A stretch of 64,000 bases of DNA from Hymenobacter gelipurpurascens (GTDB lineage Bacteria > Bacteroidota > Bacteroidia > Cytophagales > Hymenobacteraceae), in the NCBI RefSeq assembly GCF_900187375.1, contig NZ_FYEW01000001.1:1798001-1862000 (forward strand), given 5' to 3'. Position 1 is the first letter of the stretch. Each line of letters starts with the position of its first letter. Shown here piece after piece: positions 43,090-52,848 of this stretch. Below the pieces are notes generated by a model. The model saw only the letters and a program-made list of their open reading frames with translations, did not search any database and had not been told where the DNA came from. The translations under genes were made by a program, and so were the position numbers.

Positions 43090-45873
43090 ATGCCTCACCT
43101 CCCCCCTACCGCCTTTCTTTTGCGACGTTTCGGCGTCCTATTCGGGCTGCTGCTGTGGCTGGCAGGTTGCTCCACCTCCACGCCTACGCCCAAGTACACC
43201 ATCGGCTTCTCGCAGTGTACCAACGGCGACGCGTGGCGCCAAGCCATGCTGGCGGGCATGCAAAAGGAGCTGAGCTTCTACCCTGAGGTGCGCTTTCGCA
43301 TGAAGGATGCCCACGACGACAGCAAGCTGCAGCAGCGCCAAATTCGGGAATTTCTACGAGAGAAAATTGACCTACTGATCGTATCAGCCAATGAAGCGGA
43401 GCCCATTACGCCCATTGTAGAAGAGGCTTTCAACCGCGGTATTCCCGTCGTGATTCTTGACCGGCGCACTACCTCCAAGCTCTACACGGCTTACGTGGGC
43501 GGCAATAATCTGGAAGTAGGCCAGGCGGCTGGCAACTATGTGGGTAGCCTGCTGAAAGGCCGCGGCAATGTGCTGGAAGTACTGGGCGCGCCCGGAGCCT
43601 CCCCGGCTCTCGACCGGCATCAAGGCTTCGCGCAGGCCCTGGCCGCCTACCCTGGCCTACACTTGGTGGCGCAGGTGCACGGCGACTGGAAGCGCCCCTC
43701 CGTGATGGAGCGCCTGCCCGCCGTACTGCGTCAGCACCCGGAAACTAACCTGATATTTGCCCACAACGACCGGATGGCCTTGGGCGCCTACCAAGTCTGC
43801 AAGAAGCTCGGCCTTGATGGGCGCATTCGGGTGATTGGCGTAGATGGCTTGCCGGGGCCGCACGGCGGCCTACAGTTTGTGCAGGATGGCGTACTCAGTG
43901 CCACGATGCTGTATCCGCCCGGCGGCGAAGAGGCCATCCGGACGGCCATGAAGATTTTGCGCAAAGAGGCCTACGACAAAGAAAATACGCTCAGCACCAT
44001 GGTCATCGACTCGACCAACGTGCTGACGATGAAGCTCCAGACCGAAAAGCTTACCAGCCAGCAGCAGGATATTCAGCGCCAGCAGCGGCTCCTGAAGCAG
44101 CAGCGCGACACCTATGCCAGCCAGCAGACGGTGCTGTACGTGCTGGCGGCCGCCCTGCTGGGGGCGGGCTTGCTAGGCCTGCTGGTGTGGCGCGCATTCC
44201 GGGCCAACCGGCGCATTAATCGGCAGCTGGGCGAGCAGAACCAGGAAATTCTGTCGCAGCGCAACCAGATTCAGGAATTTGCCGAGCGCGCCCGCGTAGA
44301 AACCGAGGCCAAGCTGCGCTTCTTCACCAACTTCTCCCACGAGCTGCGGACGCCGCTCACGCTCATTCTGGGTCCCGTAGAGGAAATGCTCACTAGCGGC
44401 CCCGAGCTGCCAGCGGCTCAGCGCCACGACCTGGGCTTGATCCGGCGCAATGCCCAGCGCCTGCTACAGCTCGTGAACCAGCTCATGGATTTCCGCAAGA
44501 TTGACGTGGGCAAAATGCCGGTGCGCGCCACGGAAGGTAATCTTGTGGCCTTTGTACGCGAGATTATGGACGTATTTGAGCGCCCCGCCCGGCAGCGTGG
44601 CATCACGCTCCGCTTTCTGCCCGCCGAGCCAGTTATTCCGCTCTGGTTCGATGTCAACATCCTGGATAAAGTTTTCTTCAACCTGCTCAGTAACGCCCTC
44701 AAATTCACGCCCGACCGCGGCCACATCACCGTCAGCATTCAGCCAGTACCAGCCGATAAGGCAGTGCGGGTAAGTGTGGAGGATGATGGCCGCGGTATTT
44801 CTGACGAGGACAAAGCGCACATTTTTGAGTGGTTTTACCAAGGCCAGCAGTCCGTGGCGAGGGGTTCCGGCATGGGGCTGGCGTTGGCGCTGGGCCTCAC
44901 CCGTTTGCACCAGGGTCAGTTGAGCTTCACCAGCCAACCGGGTAAGGGAAGCACCTTCATCGTGACTCTTCCCATGGAGCTAAACGCCGACCTACGCTCC
45001 GACAGCCCCGCCCCCCTCTCCTCGCCGGCATTTGCCCTCGATGAAGGCATAGAGCGCTCCAGCAATACGCCTGATGTAGCCAGCCCGCTGGCTACCGGTG
45101 CCGGCAGCGAGGCCCTGGTACTGGTGATTGAGGACAACCCCGAAGTCAATGCGTTTCTGGCCCAGAAGCTTCAGCCACACTTCCAGATCAGCACGGCTTT
45201 CGACGGAGCTACTGGCCTACGCCTGGCCGCAGAGTCTATTCCCGATCTGATCATCTGCGACGTGATGCTGCCGGAGCTTAGTGGCCTAGAGGTGGTGGCG
45301 CAGCTGAAGGGCGACTGGCGCACCTCGCACATTCCGGTGGTTTTGCTCACGGCCCGCAACGCGCCCGAGCAGCAGGTAGAAGGCGTGCAGGCCGGCGCCG
45401 ACCTGTATCTCACGAAACCTTTTAATCCGGCCTTTCTGCTCGAAAGTGTCCGAACGTTGCTGACTAACCGCGAGAAGCAGCGGGAGCACTTCCGGCGGGA
45501 GCTGTCTGTGGATACCGTGACGGTAGCTCCGCAGCGCGTCGACCAGAAGTTCCTCGCCGACCTCACCGCTATTGTGGAAGCCAACCTGAACCGCTCCGAC
45601 CTGAGCGTGGAGGATGTGGCCCGCAGCCTGGGCATTTCTAGGGTGCAGCTCTACCGCAAAGTGAAGGCCGTGCTGGGCACGGGCGTTACCGATTTCATAC
45701 AAGGGGTCCGTCTCACCAAGGCGCGGCAGCTGCTACTCGATGACGACCTATCCATTGCCGAGGTGGCCTACCAGCTGGGCTTTTCTTCCCCCTCCTATTT
45801 CTCCACCAGCTTCAAAGCCCGCTACCAAGTGTCGCCTTCCGAGTTTCGGGCCATGCACACCACGACGGGCTAG
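43090..45873 (+). CDS. Hybrid two-component regulator with periplasmic sugar-binding domain (fructan locus HTCS)
   Basis: A 927-aa one-protein signalling chain. Residues 1-27 are a signal sequence ending in a lipobox (LAGC27). Residues about 34-320 form a LacI/RbsB-type binding protein (YTIGFSQCTNGDAWRQAM, IPVVILDRRT, NLIFAHNDRMALGAY). A membrane helix is at about 347-368. The histidine kinase has H417 in FSHELRTP, NLLSNALKF at about 531-539 and DDGRGI. The receiver has the phospho-acceptor D724 (ICDVMLP) and K776. An AraC helix-turn-helix domain fills residues about 825-920. The same layout and neighbours occur in B. thetaiotaomicron BT1754, whose sensor binds fructose. The ATG at 43090 opens the signal sequence. 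It is followed by a terminator and then the susC it probably controls. Confidence 0.93.
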   Translation: MPHLPPTAFLLRRFGVLFGLLLWLAGCSTSTPTPKYTIGFSQCTNGDAWRQAMLAGMQKELSFYPEVRFRMKDAHDDSKLQQRQIREFLREKIDLLIVSANEAEPITPIVEEAFNRGIPVVILDRRTTSKLYTAYVGGNNLEVGQAAGNYVGSLLKGRGNVLEVLGAPGASPALDRHQGFAQALAAYPGLHLVAQVHGDWKRPSVMERLPAVLRQHPETNLIFAHNDRMALGAYQVCKKLGLDGRIRVIGVDGLPGPHGGLQFVQDGVLSATMLYPPGGEEAIRTAMKILRKEAYDKENTLSTMVIDSTNVLTMKLQTEKLTSQQQDIQRQQRLLKQQRDTYASQQTVLYVLAAALLGAGLLGLLVWRAFRANRRINRQLGEQNQEILSQRNQIQEFAERARVETEAKLRFFTNFSHELRTPLTLILGPVEEMLTSGPELPAAQRHDLGLIRRNAQRLLQLVNQLMDFRKIDVGKMPVRATEGNLVAFVREIMDVFERPARQRGITLRFLPAEPVIPLWFDVNILDKVFFNLLSNALKFTPDRGHITVSIQPVPADKAVRVSVEDDGRGISDEDKAHIFEWFYQGQQSVARGSGMGLALALGLTRLHQGQLSFTSQPGKGSTFIVTLPMELNADLRSDSPAPLSSPAFALDEGIERSSNTPDVASPLATGAGSEALVLVIEDNPEVNAFLAQKLQPHFQISTAFDGATGLRLAAESIPDLIICDVMLPELSGLEVVAQLKGDWRTSHIPVVLLTARNAPEQQVEGVQAGADLYLTKPFNPAFLLESVRTLLTNREKQREHFRRELSVDTVTVAPQRVDQKFLADLTAIVEANLNRSDLSVEDVARSLGISRVQLYRKVKAVLGTGVTDFIQGVRLTKARQLLLDDDLSIAEVAYQLGFSSPSYFSTSFKARYQVSPSEFRAMHTTTG

Positions 45874-46354
45874 GCCACCTTATTTGATTCCCGCCAAGGG
45901 CTGAACCTGACTCCTCATCTAGGAGCCAAGTTCAGCCCTTTCACTTTTGTGTCGGTACTGGCCTAGAAGGTGTATCAAATTCAAAAAATGTGGTATCAGA
46001 AGTGAAAGTGGAGCTGTACAAAATATTTTAAAAATGGTGTTAATTTACTGACTATCAATTATTTATTTTGTTTCATGCTCATTGAGTTAAATCTGAAAGA
46101 CATTGAGTGAATAGAGCAAGCGAAAGGTGGGCGGTTAGCGGATATTTGATCAACTGCTCGGTGCTCTAACCCCGCTCCGAAGCTTCAAGTATCCCCGCCC
46201 GCAGCCGCCGAAGTTGCAGCTGCTAAACCCAAGGGCAGCCAGAGCGGCGGGGCAGTTGAAGCGAGTTCTCACCTGACGCAAGCGGGTGAGTCGTAGGCCG
46301 GGCTGCTAGGCCAGTGTCCTTATCTGAATCTTCCCACCATCTTTCAATTCCCCC
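45874..46354. promoter_or_regulatory. 481-bp control region of the fructan susC operon
   Basis: No gene found. The gap holds a terminator (45896-45945), GGCCTA words at about 45960 and 46310, and an AT-rich section (about 45980-46110) likely to contain the promoter and the AraC-domain binding site. I could not pick a definite promoter box. The pectin operator is absent here, in keeping with separate control. Confidence 0.55.
45896..45945 (+). terminator. Terminator of the hybrid regulator gene
   Basis: A long interrupted stem: AAGGGCTGAAC and CTCCT on the left pair with AGGAG and GTTCAGCCCTT on the right, around a short CATCT loop, followed by a T-rich run (TTTCACTTTTG). Confidence 0.8.
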
Positions 46355-49300
46355 ATGAAACATGCCGTACCCACGCTGCGTCGGGCCGCTGGACTGACGT
46401 TGCTCGCCGCCCTGCCGCTGGCCGTTGTTGCGCCCACGCAGGCCACTGCTCTAGGCCACTCCACTCCGGCTGCGGATGCCGCTGCCGACGTTCCTGTTAA
46501 GGGCCGCGTGCTGGATGAAAAAGGCGCCGGAATGCCCGGCGTCACCATCGTGGCCAAGGGCACGGCCATTGGCACCTCCACCGATAATGACGGCAATTTT
46601 ACCCTCTCGGTGCCGGACAATGTTACTTCCCTGCTGGTTTCCTTCGTGGGCTATAAGTCTCAGGAAGTACCTGTGGCAGGCGGCCCCATCAACATCACGA
46701 TGGCCCCCGATGCAGCGGCTCTGGATGAAGTAGTCGTGACCGGCTACCAGACCCAGCGCAAGGCCGACCTGACCGGCGCCGTGGCGGTGGTGAAGACGGA
46801 GGAAATCAAGGATATGGCCTCCAACGACGTAACGCGCAACCTGCAGGGCCGCGTACCGGGAGTACAGATTAATACCGATGGTGCCCCCGGCAGCGCGGCT
46901 ACGGTGCGTATCCGCGGCATTGGTACGCTGGGCAACAACGACCCGCTGTACGTTATCGACGGCATTCCAACGAAGGAAGGCATCAACCAGATCAACCAGA
47001 ACGATATTGAGTCGATTCAGGTGCTGAAGGATGCTTCGGCGGCCAGCATCTACGGCTCCCGCGCCGGCAACGGCGTTATCATCATCACCACGAAGAAGGC
47101 TAAGCGAGGCGCTACGCGGGTTGACTTCTCGACCTTTTTCAGCGTGCAGCAGCCGGGGCCACACATCAAGCTGCTCAACACCCAGGACTACGGCCGCGTG
47201 TATGGCCAAGCCGCCATCAACGATGGCACCGTGCCCAGCCTCCCCTACTACAACTTCCAGACCAGCCGCGACGCCAGCGGCAAGCTGGTGCTGAATGGCG
47301 TGACGGTGCCGGAGTTCATTGACGCCGACAAAACCCAGCGTGCCTCCAACACCGACTGGTTCAAGGAAACCCAGCAAAACGCCCTGATTCAGAGCTACAA
47401 CCTGAGCCTGAGCAGCGGCAGCGAGCGGGGCGGCGCCTTGTTCTCCCTGAACTACTACGACAACTCCGGCACCCTGAAGCACACCAGCTTCGACCGCATG
47501 ACGGCCCGCCTCAACTCCGACTACAACTTCCTGGAGGGCAAGCTGAAAGTAGGCGAAAACCTGACCATTGTGAAGTCGCAGCGGGCCGAGTTTGACCTGA
47601 ACTTGGTGCGCGACCGGACCACACAGCTGCCCTCCATTGTGCCGGTGCATACCGTAGACGGCGTGGGCTGGGGCGGACCGGTAGCGGGCATGAGCGACCG
47701 GGACAACCCCCTGCGTCTGCTCACCGACAACAAGCAAAACCGCTCGAACACGGGTCGGGTATTCGGCAACCTGTTTGCCGATGCGGAAATCCTGAAGGGC
47801 CTGCACTTGCGCACTAGCTTCGGTATTGATTACAGCCTGTTCAAGTACCGCCAGATCTATAAGACCTACAAGGCGGGCTTCCTCTCTGAGCAGAACAACC
47901 GCGTAACGGACAACAACCGTTTCTGGGGTAACTGGGTGTGGCAGAACACGCTGAACTACGACATGACCCTGGGTGGCAAGCACCAATTGGGCTTCGTAGC
48001 CGGCACCGAGCGCATCAGCTACAACGACGAAAGCAGCTTTGCCTCGCGCACCAATTTTGCCAGCGAAGACCCTAACTACGCCTACCTCGATGCGGGCTCG
48101 GCCAACAAAGACAACGGCGGCGGGGCCACGGCCTACCGCTTGGCCTCCTACTTCGGCAAATTCAACTACTCCTTCGCTGACCGTTACCTGCTCTCGGCCA
48201 CCATCCGCCGCGACGGCTCCTCGCGCTTCGGGCAAGATGAGCGTTTCGGGGTATTTCCGGCCCTCTCGGCGGGCTGGCGCCTAAGCGAGGAGAGCTTCGT
48301 GAAGGATGCAGTGCCTTTCCTCTCTGATTTGAAGCTGCGCGCCGGCTGGGGCCAGACCGGCAACCAGGACATTGCCAACTTCGCATCGCGAGGTTTGTAC
48401 CAGTCGCTGCTGGGAACCTTGGACCCTAACTTTGACTACGACCACGGTACGGCCTACGACATCTACGGTAACGACACCAACTTGCCTTCGGGCTACCGGC
48501 GCTTTCAGCGGCCCAACCCCGGCCTGAAGTGGGAAACCACCACCCAGACCAACGTGGGCGTCGACTTCGGCTTCTTCCAGAATAAGCTCTCCGGCTCGGT
48601 TGACTACTTCGTCAAGAACAGCAAAGACATTCTGGTGAACCTACCTTTCCTGGCCGTGGTGGGCGAAGGCGGCGACAAGTTCGTGAACGGCGCCTCCATC
48701 CAGAACAAAGGCTGGGAATTCCTGCTCAGCTATCAGAGCGAGTTGGCTAACGGCCTGACCTACGGCATTACGGGCAACCTTTCCACCTACCGCAACAAGC
48801 TCACCTTCCTGCCCGACGAGGTAATCAACGCCTACGGCGGAAACGGCCAGAATGTAACTCGCCTAGGCCACTCCATTAACGCCGTGTACGGTTACGTGGC
48901 CGATGGTTTGTACCAGAACTCCGCCGAAGTAAGCGGCGGCCCTACGCAAGTGGGCGCCGCACCCGGCCGCATCCGCTACAAAGACCTGAACGGCGACGGC
49001 AAGGTGGACAACTTTGATCAGACCTGGATTACGGAAGGCGTGCCCGACTTCAACTACGGCCTCAACCTGAACGCTGGCTATAAGGGCTTCGATGTGCAGG
49101 TGTTCTTCCAGGGCGTACAGGGCCTAGATGCCTTCAACAACGCCAAATTCCGGACGGACTTCTCCTCCATTGCTTCCGGCGAAAACTGGGGCCAGCGCCT
49201 GCTGGGTGCCTGGACGCCAACCAACACCGGCTCTACTATTCCGGCCGCTACGCTCATCAACACCAACAACGAAGGCCGCGCTTCCACCTACTTCATCGAA

Positions 49301-49519
49301 AACGCTTCTTACATGAAGCTGCGCAATGTGCAGCTGGGTTACTCGCTGCCGAGTGGCCTAACGAGTCGGATTAAGCTGCAAGGCGTGCGCTTGTACGTGC
49401 AGGGTCAGAACATCTTCACGGTCAAGAGCAAAGAGTACACCGGCGCTGACCCTGAAGTGACCAACTACCAGTACCCGCTGCCGCGCATTTTCACCACCGG
49501 CCTCAACGTTTCCTTCTAA
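46355..49519 (+). CDS. SusC/RagA-like TonB-dependent transporter (fructan locus)
   Basis: A 1054-aa outer-membrane receptor. The signal region is MKHAVPTLRRAAGLTLLAAL to about residue 35. The regulatory domain (VKGRVLDEKGAGMPGVTIV) follows, then LDEVVVTGYQTQRKADLTGA and the plug signature LKDASAASIYGSRAGNGVIII. The barrel closes with RIFTTGLNVSF. It is the first gene of the probable operon susC-susD-MFS-fructokinase-GH32. Substrate is inferred as fructo-oligosaccharide or levan/inulin fragments from those neighbours. The CTAGGCCACT word occurs in the signal-peptide coding region and again in the barrel. Confidence 0.95.
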   Translation: MKHAVPTLRRAAGLTLLAALPLAVVAPTQATALGHSTPAADAAADVPVKGRVLDEKGAGMPGVTIVAKGTAIGTSTDNDGNFTLSVPDNVTSLLVSFVGYKSQEVPVAGGPINITMAPDAAALDEVVVTGYQTQRKADLTGAVAVVKTEEIKDMASNDVTRNLQGRVPGVQINTDGAPGSAATVRIRGIGTLGNNDPLYVIDGIPTKEGINQINQNDIESIQVLKDASAASIYGSRAGNGVIIITTKKAKRGATRVDFSTFFSVQQPGPHIKLLNTQDYGRVYGQAAINDGTVPSLPYYNFQTSRDASGKLVLNGVTVPEFIDADKTQRASNTDWFKETQQNALIQSYNLSLSSGSERGGALFSLNYYDNSGTLKHTSFDRMTARLNSDYNFLEGKLKVGENLTIVKSQRAEFDLNLVRDRTTQLPSIVPVHTVDGVGWGGPVAGMSDRDNPLRLLTDNKQNRSNTGRVFGNLFADAEILKGLHLRTSFGIDYSLFKYRQIYKTYKAGFLSEQNNRVTDNNRFWGNWVWQNTLNYDMTLGGKHQLGFVAGTERISYNDESSFASRTNFASEDPNYAYLDAGSANKDNGGGATAYRLASYFGKFNYSFADRYLLSATIRRDGSSRFGQDERFGVFPALSAGWRLSEESFVKDAVPFLSDLKLRAGWGQTGNQDIANFASRGLYQSLLGTLDPNFDYDHGTAYDIYGNDTNLPSGYRRFQRPNPGLKWETTTQTNVGVDFGFFQNKLSGSVDYFVKNSKDILVNLPFLAVVGEGGDKFVNGASIQNKGWEFLLSYQSELANGLTYGITGNLSTYRNKLTFLPDEVINAYGGNGQNVTRLGHSINAVYGYVADGLYQNSAEVSGGPTQVGAAPGRIRYKDLNGDGKVDNFDQTWITEGVPDFNYGLNLNAGYKGFDVQVFFQGVQGLDAFNNAKFRTDFSSIASGENWGQRLLGAWTPTNTGSTIPAATLINTNNEGRASTYFIENASYMKLRNVQLGYSLPSGLTSRIKLQGVRLYVQGQNIFTVKSKEYTGADPEVTNYQYPLPRIFTTGLNVSF

Positions 49520-49540
49520 CCACCCGCCCGCGCTACTGTC

Positions 49541-51262
49541 ATGAAAATCTTTAAAACCAGCGTGTTGGCCCTGTCGCTACTCGCATTTGCTTCTGGCTGC
49601 AACGATAACAAGTTTCTCGATGTGGCTCCCATCGGTGCCCTCAGCGACGACCAGCTGAATACACCCGCCAACATCGAAAAGCAGGTGATTGCCGCCTATT
49701 CTCAGCTCGGCAACGATGTGTACCGCGCCCCCTACACCTCCATGTGGCCCTACGGCAACGTGCGCGGCGGCGACGCCTACAAAGGCGGCAACGGTACCGC
49801 CGACGTGGACGCCTTCCACTTCTACGAAACCTTCACCTTCAACCGCGTCGACGTTGGCAACACCGACGAGCTGTGGTTCCTAATTTACATTGGTGTGTCA
49901 CGCTGCAATGATGCGCTGCGCCGCCTCGATGCCGTGGATGCTGCCGCTATGCCTACCAAGGCCGTGCGCCAGGGTGAGGTCCGCTTCCTGCGGGGCCACT
50001 ACTACTTCCTGCTCAAGGAGCTGTTCAAGCGCGTACCCTACATCGACCAATCAGTACCTTCTGACAAGTACGGTGAGGTATCGAACGTAGACCTGAGCAA
50101 TGACGAGCTGTGGACCAAGATTGCCGATGACTTCCGGTTTGCGGTAGCCAACCTGCCCGAAACCCAGCCCGAAACTGGCCGGGTTACGAAGTCGGCGGCC
50201 CAGGCTTACCTGGCCAAAACGCTGCTCTACCAGGCCTACGTGCAGAACGACAACCATGCCGTAACCTCGGTAGATCAGGCGAAGCTGCAGGAAGTAGTGA
50301 CCCTCACCAATCAGGTCATTGCCTCGGGCAAGTACTCCCTGCATCCTGACTTCGCCACCAACTTCCTGACCGCCGGCGACAATGGCGTGGAGTCGGTGTT
50401 TGCCATCCAGTTTTCGCGCAACGACGGCACGCCCAAGGGCCGCACCCAGCGTGGCAACGAGCTGAACTACCCCATGAACCCCGACTACGGCTGCTGCGGC
50501 TTCCACCAGCCCAGCCAGAACCTGGTCAACTCCTTCAAGACCGATGCGCAGGGCCTGCCACTGTTCACCACCTTCAACAACTCAGACATAGCCACTGCGG
50601 CTGATTTCCAGGCCAATACGGTTGATCCTCGCCTGGACCATACCATTGCCATCCCGTCGCACCCCTACAAGTACCTACCCACGTTCATCTTCGAAACCTC
50701 GTGGCTGCGCGACCAGAATACCTATGGCGTGTATATGTCGATGAAGGAAACGGTGCTGCCTTCCGACCCCAGCTTCCAGAAGACGCCGCCGTTCATGAAC
50801 TCCTCGAAGAACTGGGCCCTGATTCGCTTTGCCGATGTGCTGCTGTGGAAGGCGGAAGCCCTGATTGAGCTGAACCGCGCTTCGGAGGCTCTGCCCATCA
50901 TCAACCAGATTCGGCAGCGCGCCCAGAACAGCACGGCCCGCCTGAAAACCACGGCCGGCACCAACATCTCCAACTACAAAATCGGCCTTTACTCAGCTGG
51001 CCAGTGGAACCAGCAGTACGCCCGCGAAGCCCTACGCTTCGAGCGCCGCCTGGAGTTTGCCATGGAAGGCTACCGCTTCTTTGACCTGGTGCGCTGGGGC
51101 ATTGCCAGCGACTATCTGAACACCTACTTCGACAAGGAAAAGACTAAGCGTTTGTACCTCAAGGAGGCACGCTTCACCAAAGGCCGCGACGAATACCTGC
51201 CTATTCCGCTGAATCAGATTAACTTCAGTAAAGGCCTGTACAAGCAGAACCCAGGCTGGTAG
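49541..51262 (+). CDS. SusD/RagB-like lipoprotein (fructan locus)
   Basis: A 573-aa lipoprotein. The signal peptide MKIFKTSVLALSLLAFASGC puts the lipidated Cys at residue 20, followed by NDNKFLDVAPIGALSDDQLN. SusD blocks include WFLIYIGVSRCNDALRRLD, EVRFLRGHYYFLLKELFKRVP and RFERRLEFAMEGYRFFDLVRWG. It begins 21 bp after the SusC stop. The end is TGG TAG GCC, again with the local word at the stop. Confidence 0.95.
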   Translation: MKIFKTSVLALSLLAFASGCNDNKFLDVAPIGALSDDQLNTPANIEKQVIAAYSQLGNDVYRAPYTSMWPYGNVRGGDAYKGGNGTADVDAFHFYETFTFNRVDVGNTDELWFLIYIGVSRCNDALRRLDAVDAAAMPTKAVRQGEVRFLRGHYYFLLKELFKRVPYIDQSVPSDKYGEVSNVDLSNDELWTKIADDFRFAVANLPETQPETGRVTKSAAQAYLAKTLLYQAYVQNDNHAVTSVDQAKLQEVVTLTNQVIASGKYSLHPDFATNFLTAGDNGVESVFAIQFSRNDGTPKGRTQRGNELNYPMNPDYGCCGFHQPSQNLVNSFKTDAQGLPLFTTFNNSDIATAADFQANTVDPRLDHTIAIPSHPYKYLPTFIFETSWLRDQNTYGVYMSMKETVLPSDPSFQKTPPFMNSSKNWALIRFADVLLWKAEALIELNRASEALPIINQIRQRAQNSTARLKTTAGTNISNYKIGLYSAGQWNQQYAREALRFERRLEFAMEGYRFFDLVRWGIASDYLNTYFDKEKTKRLYLKEARFTKGRDEYLPIPLNQINFSKGLYKQNPGW

Positions 51263-51427
51263 GCCTGTTAGGCCTCTTCAGCTAGTCTTTGAATTGGTTG
51301 TAGGCCTCTCCCATATGCTGTGCTGCAACACAGGCGAGAGGCCTACAACTGTTCGGACAGCCAGCCCTTTCAGCCTTGCGTACATCTTGTAAGTCAGGAT
51401 CTTCACTCAGTTTTTTACTTCCCCGCC

Positions 51428-52765
51428 GTGAAAAATAGCAACGTTTTCTTCTGGTCCCTGGTGGTTGCGCTGGGCGGCTTCCTGTTCGGCTTCGATACCG
51501 CCGTGATTTCGGGAGCCGAAAAAGCCATCCAGCAGGTTTGGAGCCTGAGCCCCGTGGAGCACGGTTTCACCATTTCCATCGCCCTGATTGGTACCGTGTT
51601 CGGCGCCATCTTCGGTGGTATCCCGTCCGATAAGCTGGGGCGCCGCCAGACGCTCATCTGGATTGCCGTGCTCTACTTCGTGTCGGCGCTAGGCGCGGCC
51701 CTCACGCACAGCTGGCTGGCCTTTGTGGTGTTCCGCTTTTTGGGTGGCCTAGGCGTAGGCGCGTCGTCGGTTACGGCGCCGCTGTACATTTCGGAGGTGT
51801 CGCCGCGCGAGTCGCGGGGGCGTATGGTGAGCATGTTCCAGTTCAATATTGTGCTGGGCATTCTGGTGGCCTACCTCTCAAACTACCTCCTGACGGGCGT
51901 AGGTGAGCAGGACTGGCGCTGGATGCTGGGTGTGCAGGTGGTACCCGCGGCCCTGTTTTTTGGGCTGCTGTTCCGAGTGCCGGAAAGCCCCCGTTGGCTC
52001 ATCGGGCGCGGCCGCGTAGAAGAAGGCCGCCGGATTCTGCACCTCATTAACCCCGCCTCTGCCGACGAAGATGTAGCTAATATTCTGACCACCAATGCCT
52101 CTGACGAAGCTATGGTAGGCGGCCGTTCCCTGTTCGCCAAGCAATACCGCACTCCGGTTATGCTGGCTGTGCTGTTCGCGGTGTTCAACCAGGTGTCAGG
52201 CATCAACGCCATCATCTACTTCGCTCCGCGCATTTTCGAAATGACTGGCTTAGGTAAGGGCTCAGCCCTGCTGTCCTCGGCGGGCCTGGGCCTCGTGAAC
52301 TTCGCTTTCACGCTGCTGGCTCGCCAGTTCATTGACCGCGTAGGCCGCCGCCAGCTTATGCTGATCGGCTCGTTCGGCCTGATTGTCACGCTAGGCCTAG
52401 TATCGTGGGCTTTCTATTCCGAGAACTTTGGGGCGCTGGGAGGTATGCTGGTACCGGTGCTGCTGTTCGTGTACATCGCCTTTTTCGCCTTCTCGCAGGG
52501 CGCGGTTATCTGGGTATTTATTTCGGAAATCTTCCCGAACACGGTGCGCGCCAAAGGGCAGGCGCTGGGCTCTTCTACGCACTGGGTGATGGCGGCCATC
52601 ATCGCTTTCACCTTCCCCTACCTCGCCGAGAAGCTAGGCGGCGGACACACCTTCGCCTTCTTTTGCGCCATGATGGTGCTGCAGCTGCTCTATGTGTGGC
52701 GCCTGATGCCCGAAACCAAAGGTACCTCGCTGGAACAGCTCGAACAAACGCTGGTCATTCACTAG
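51428..52765 (+). CDS. Sugar-porter MFS transporter, probably for fructose
   Basis: A 445-aa twelve-helix carrier. Sugar-porter signatures are present: GGFLFGFDTAVISGAEKA in helix 1, DKLGRRQTLIW after helix 2, VPESPRWLIGRGR at the end of helix 6 and PETKGTSLE at the C-terminus. The start is GTG at 51428 (reading MKNSNVFFW), which opens just before helix 1. The frame is open 36 codons upstream but that part looks non-coding. The analogous position in the B. thetaiotaomicron fructan locus holds an inner-membrane fructose carrier. The end is CAC TAG GCC ACT. Confidence 0.9.
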   Translation: MKNSNVFFWSLVVALGGFLFGFDTAVISGAEKAIQQVWSLSPVEHGFTISIALIGTVFGAIFGGIPSDKLGRRQTLIWIAVLYFVSALGAALTHSWLAFVVFRFLGGLGVGASSVTAPLYISEVSPRESRGRMVSMFQFNIVLGILVAYLSNYLLTGVGEQDWRWMLGVQVVPAALFFGLLFRVPESPRWLIGRGRVEEGRRILHLINPASADEDVANILTTNASDEAMVGGRSLFAKQYRTPVMLAVLFAVFNQVSGINAIIYFAPRIFEMTGLGKGSALLSSAGLGLVNFAFTLLARQFIDRVGRRQLMLIGSFGLIVTLGLVSWAFYSENFGALGGMLVPVLLFVYIAFFAFSQGAVIWVFISEIFPNTVRAKGQALGSSTHWVMAAIIAFTFPYLAEKLGGGHTFAFFCAMMVLQLLYVWRLMPETKGTSLEQLEQTLVIH

Positions 52766-52848
52766 GCCACTCCGTAGCAACAATTCCCGCACGTCATGCC
52801 AGCCGAAAGCAAAGCAGGGTGTGCTACAACCATCAACTCCCGATATCC

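Noticed and set aside
46451..48235. 594-aa minus-strand frame opposite the fructan susC
   Set aside because: The plus-strand SusC has every hallmark block. The opposite frame is a by-product of GC-rich codon usage.
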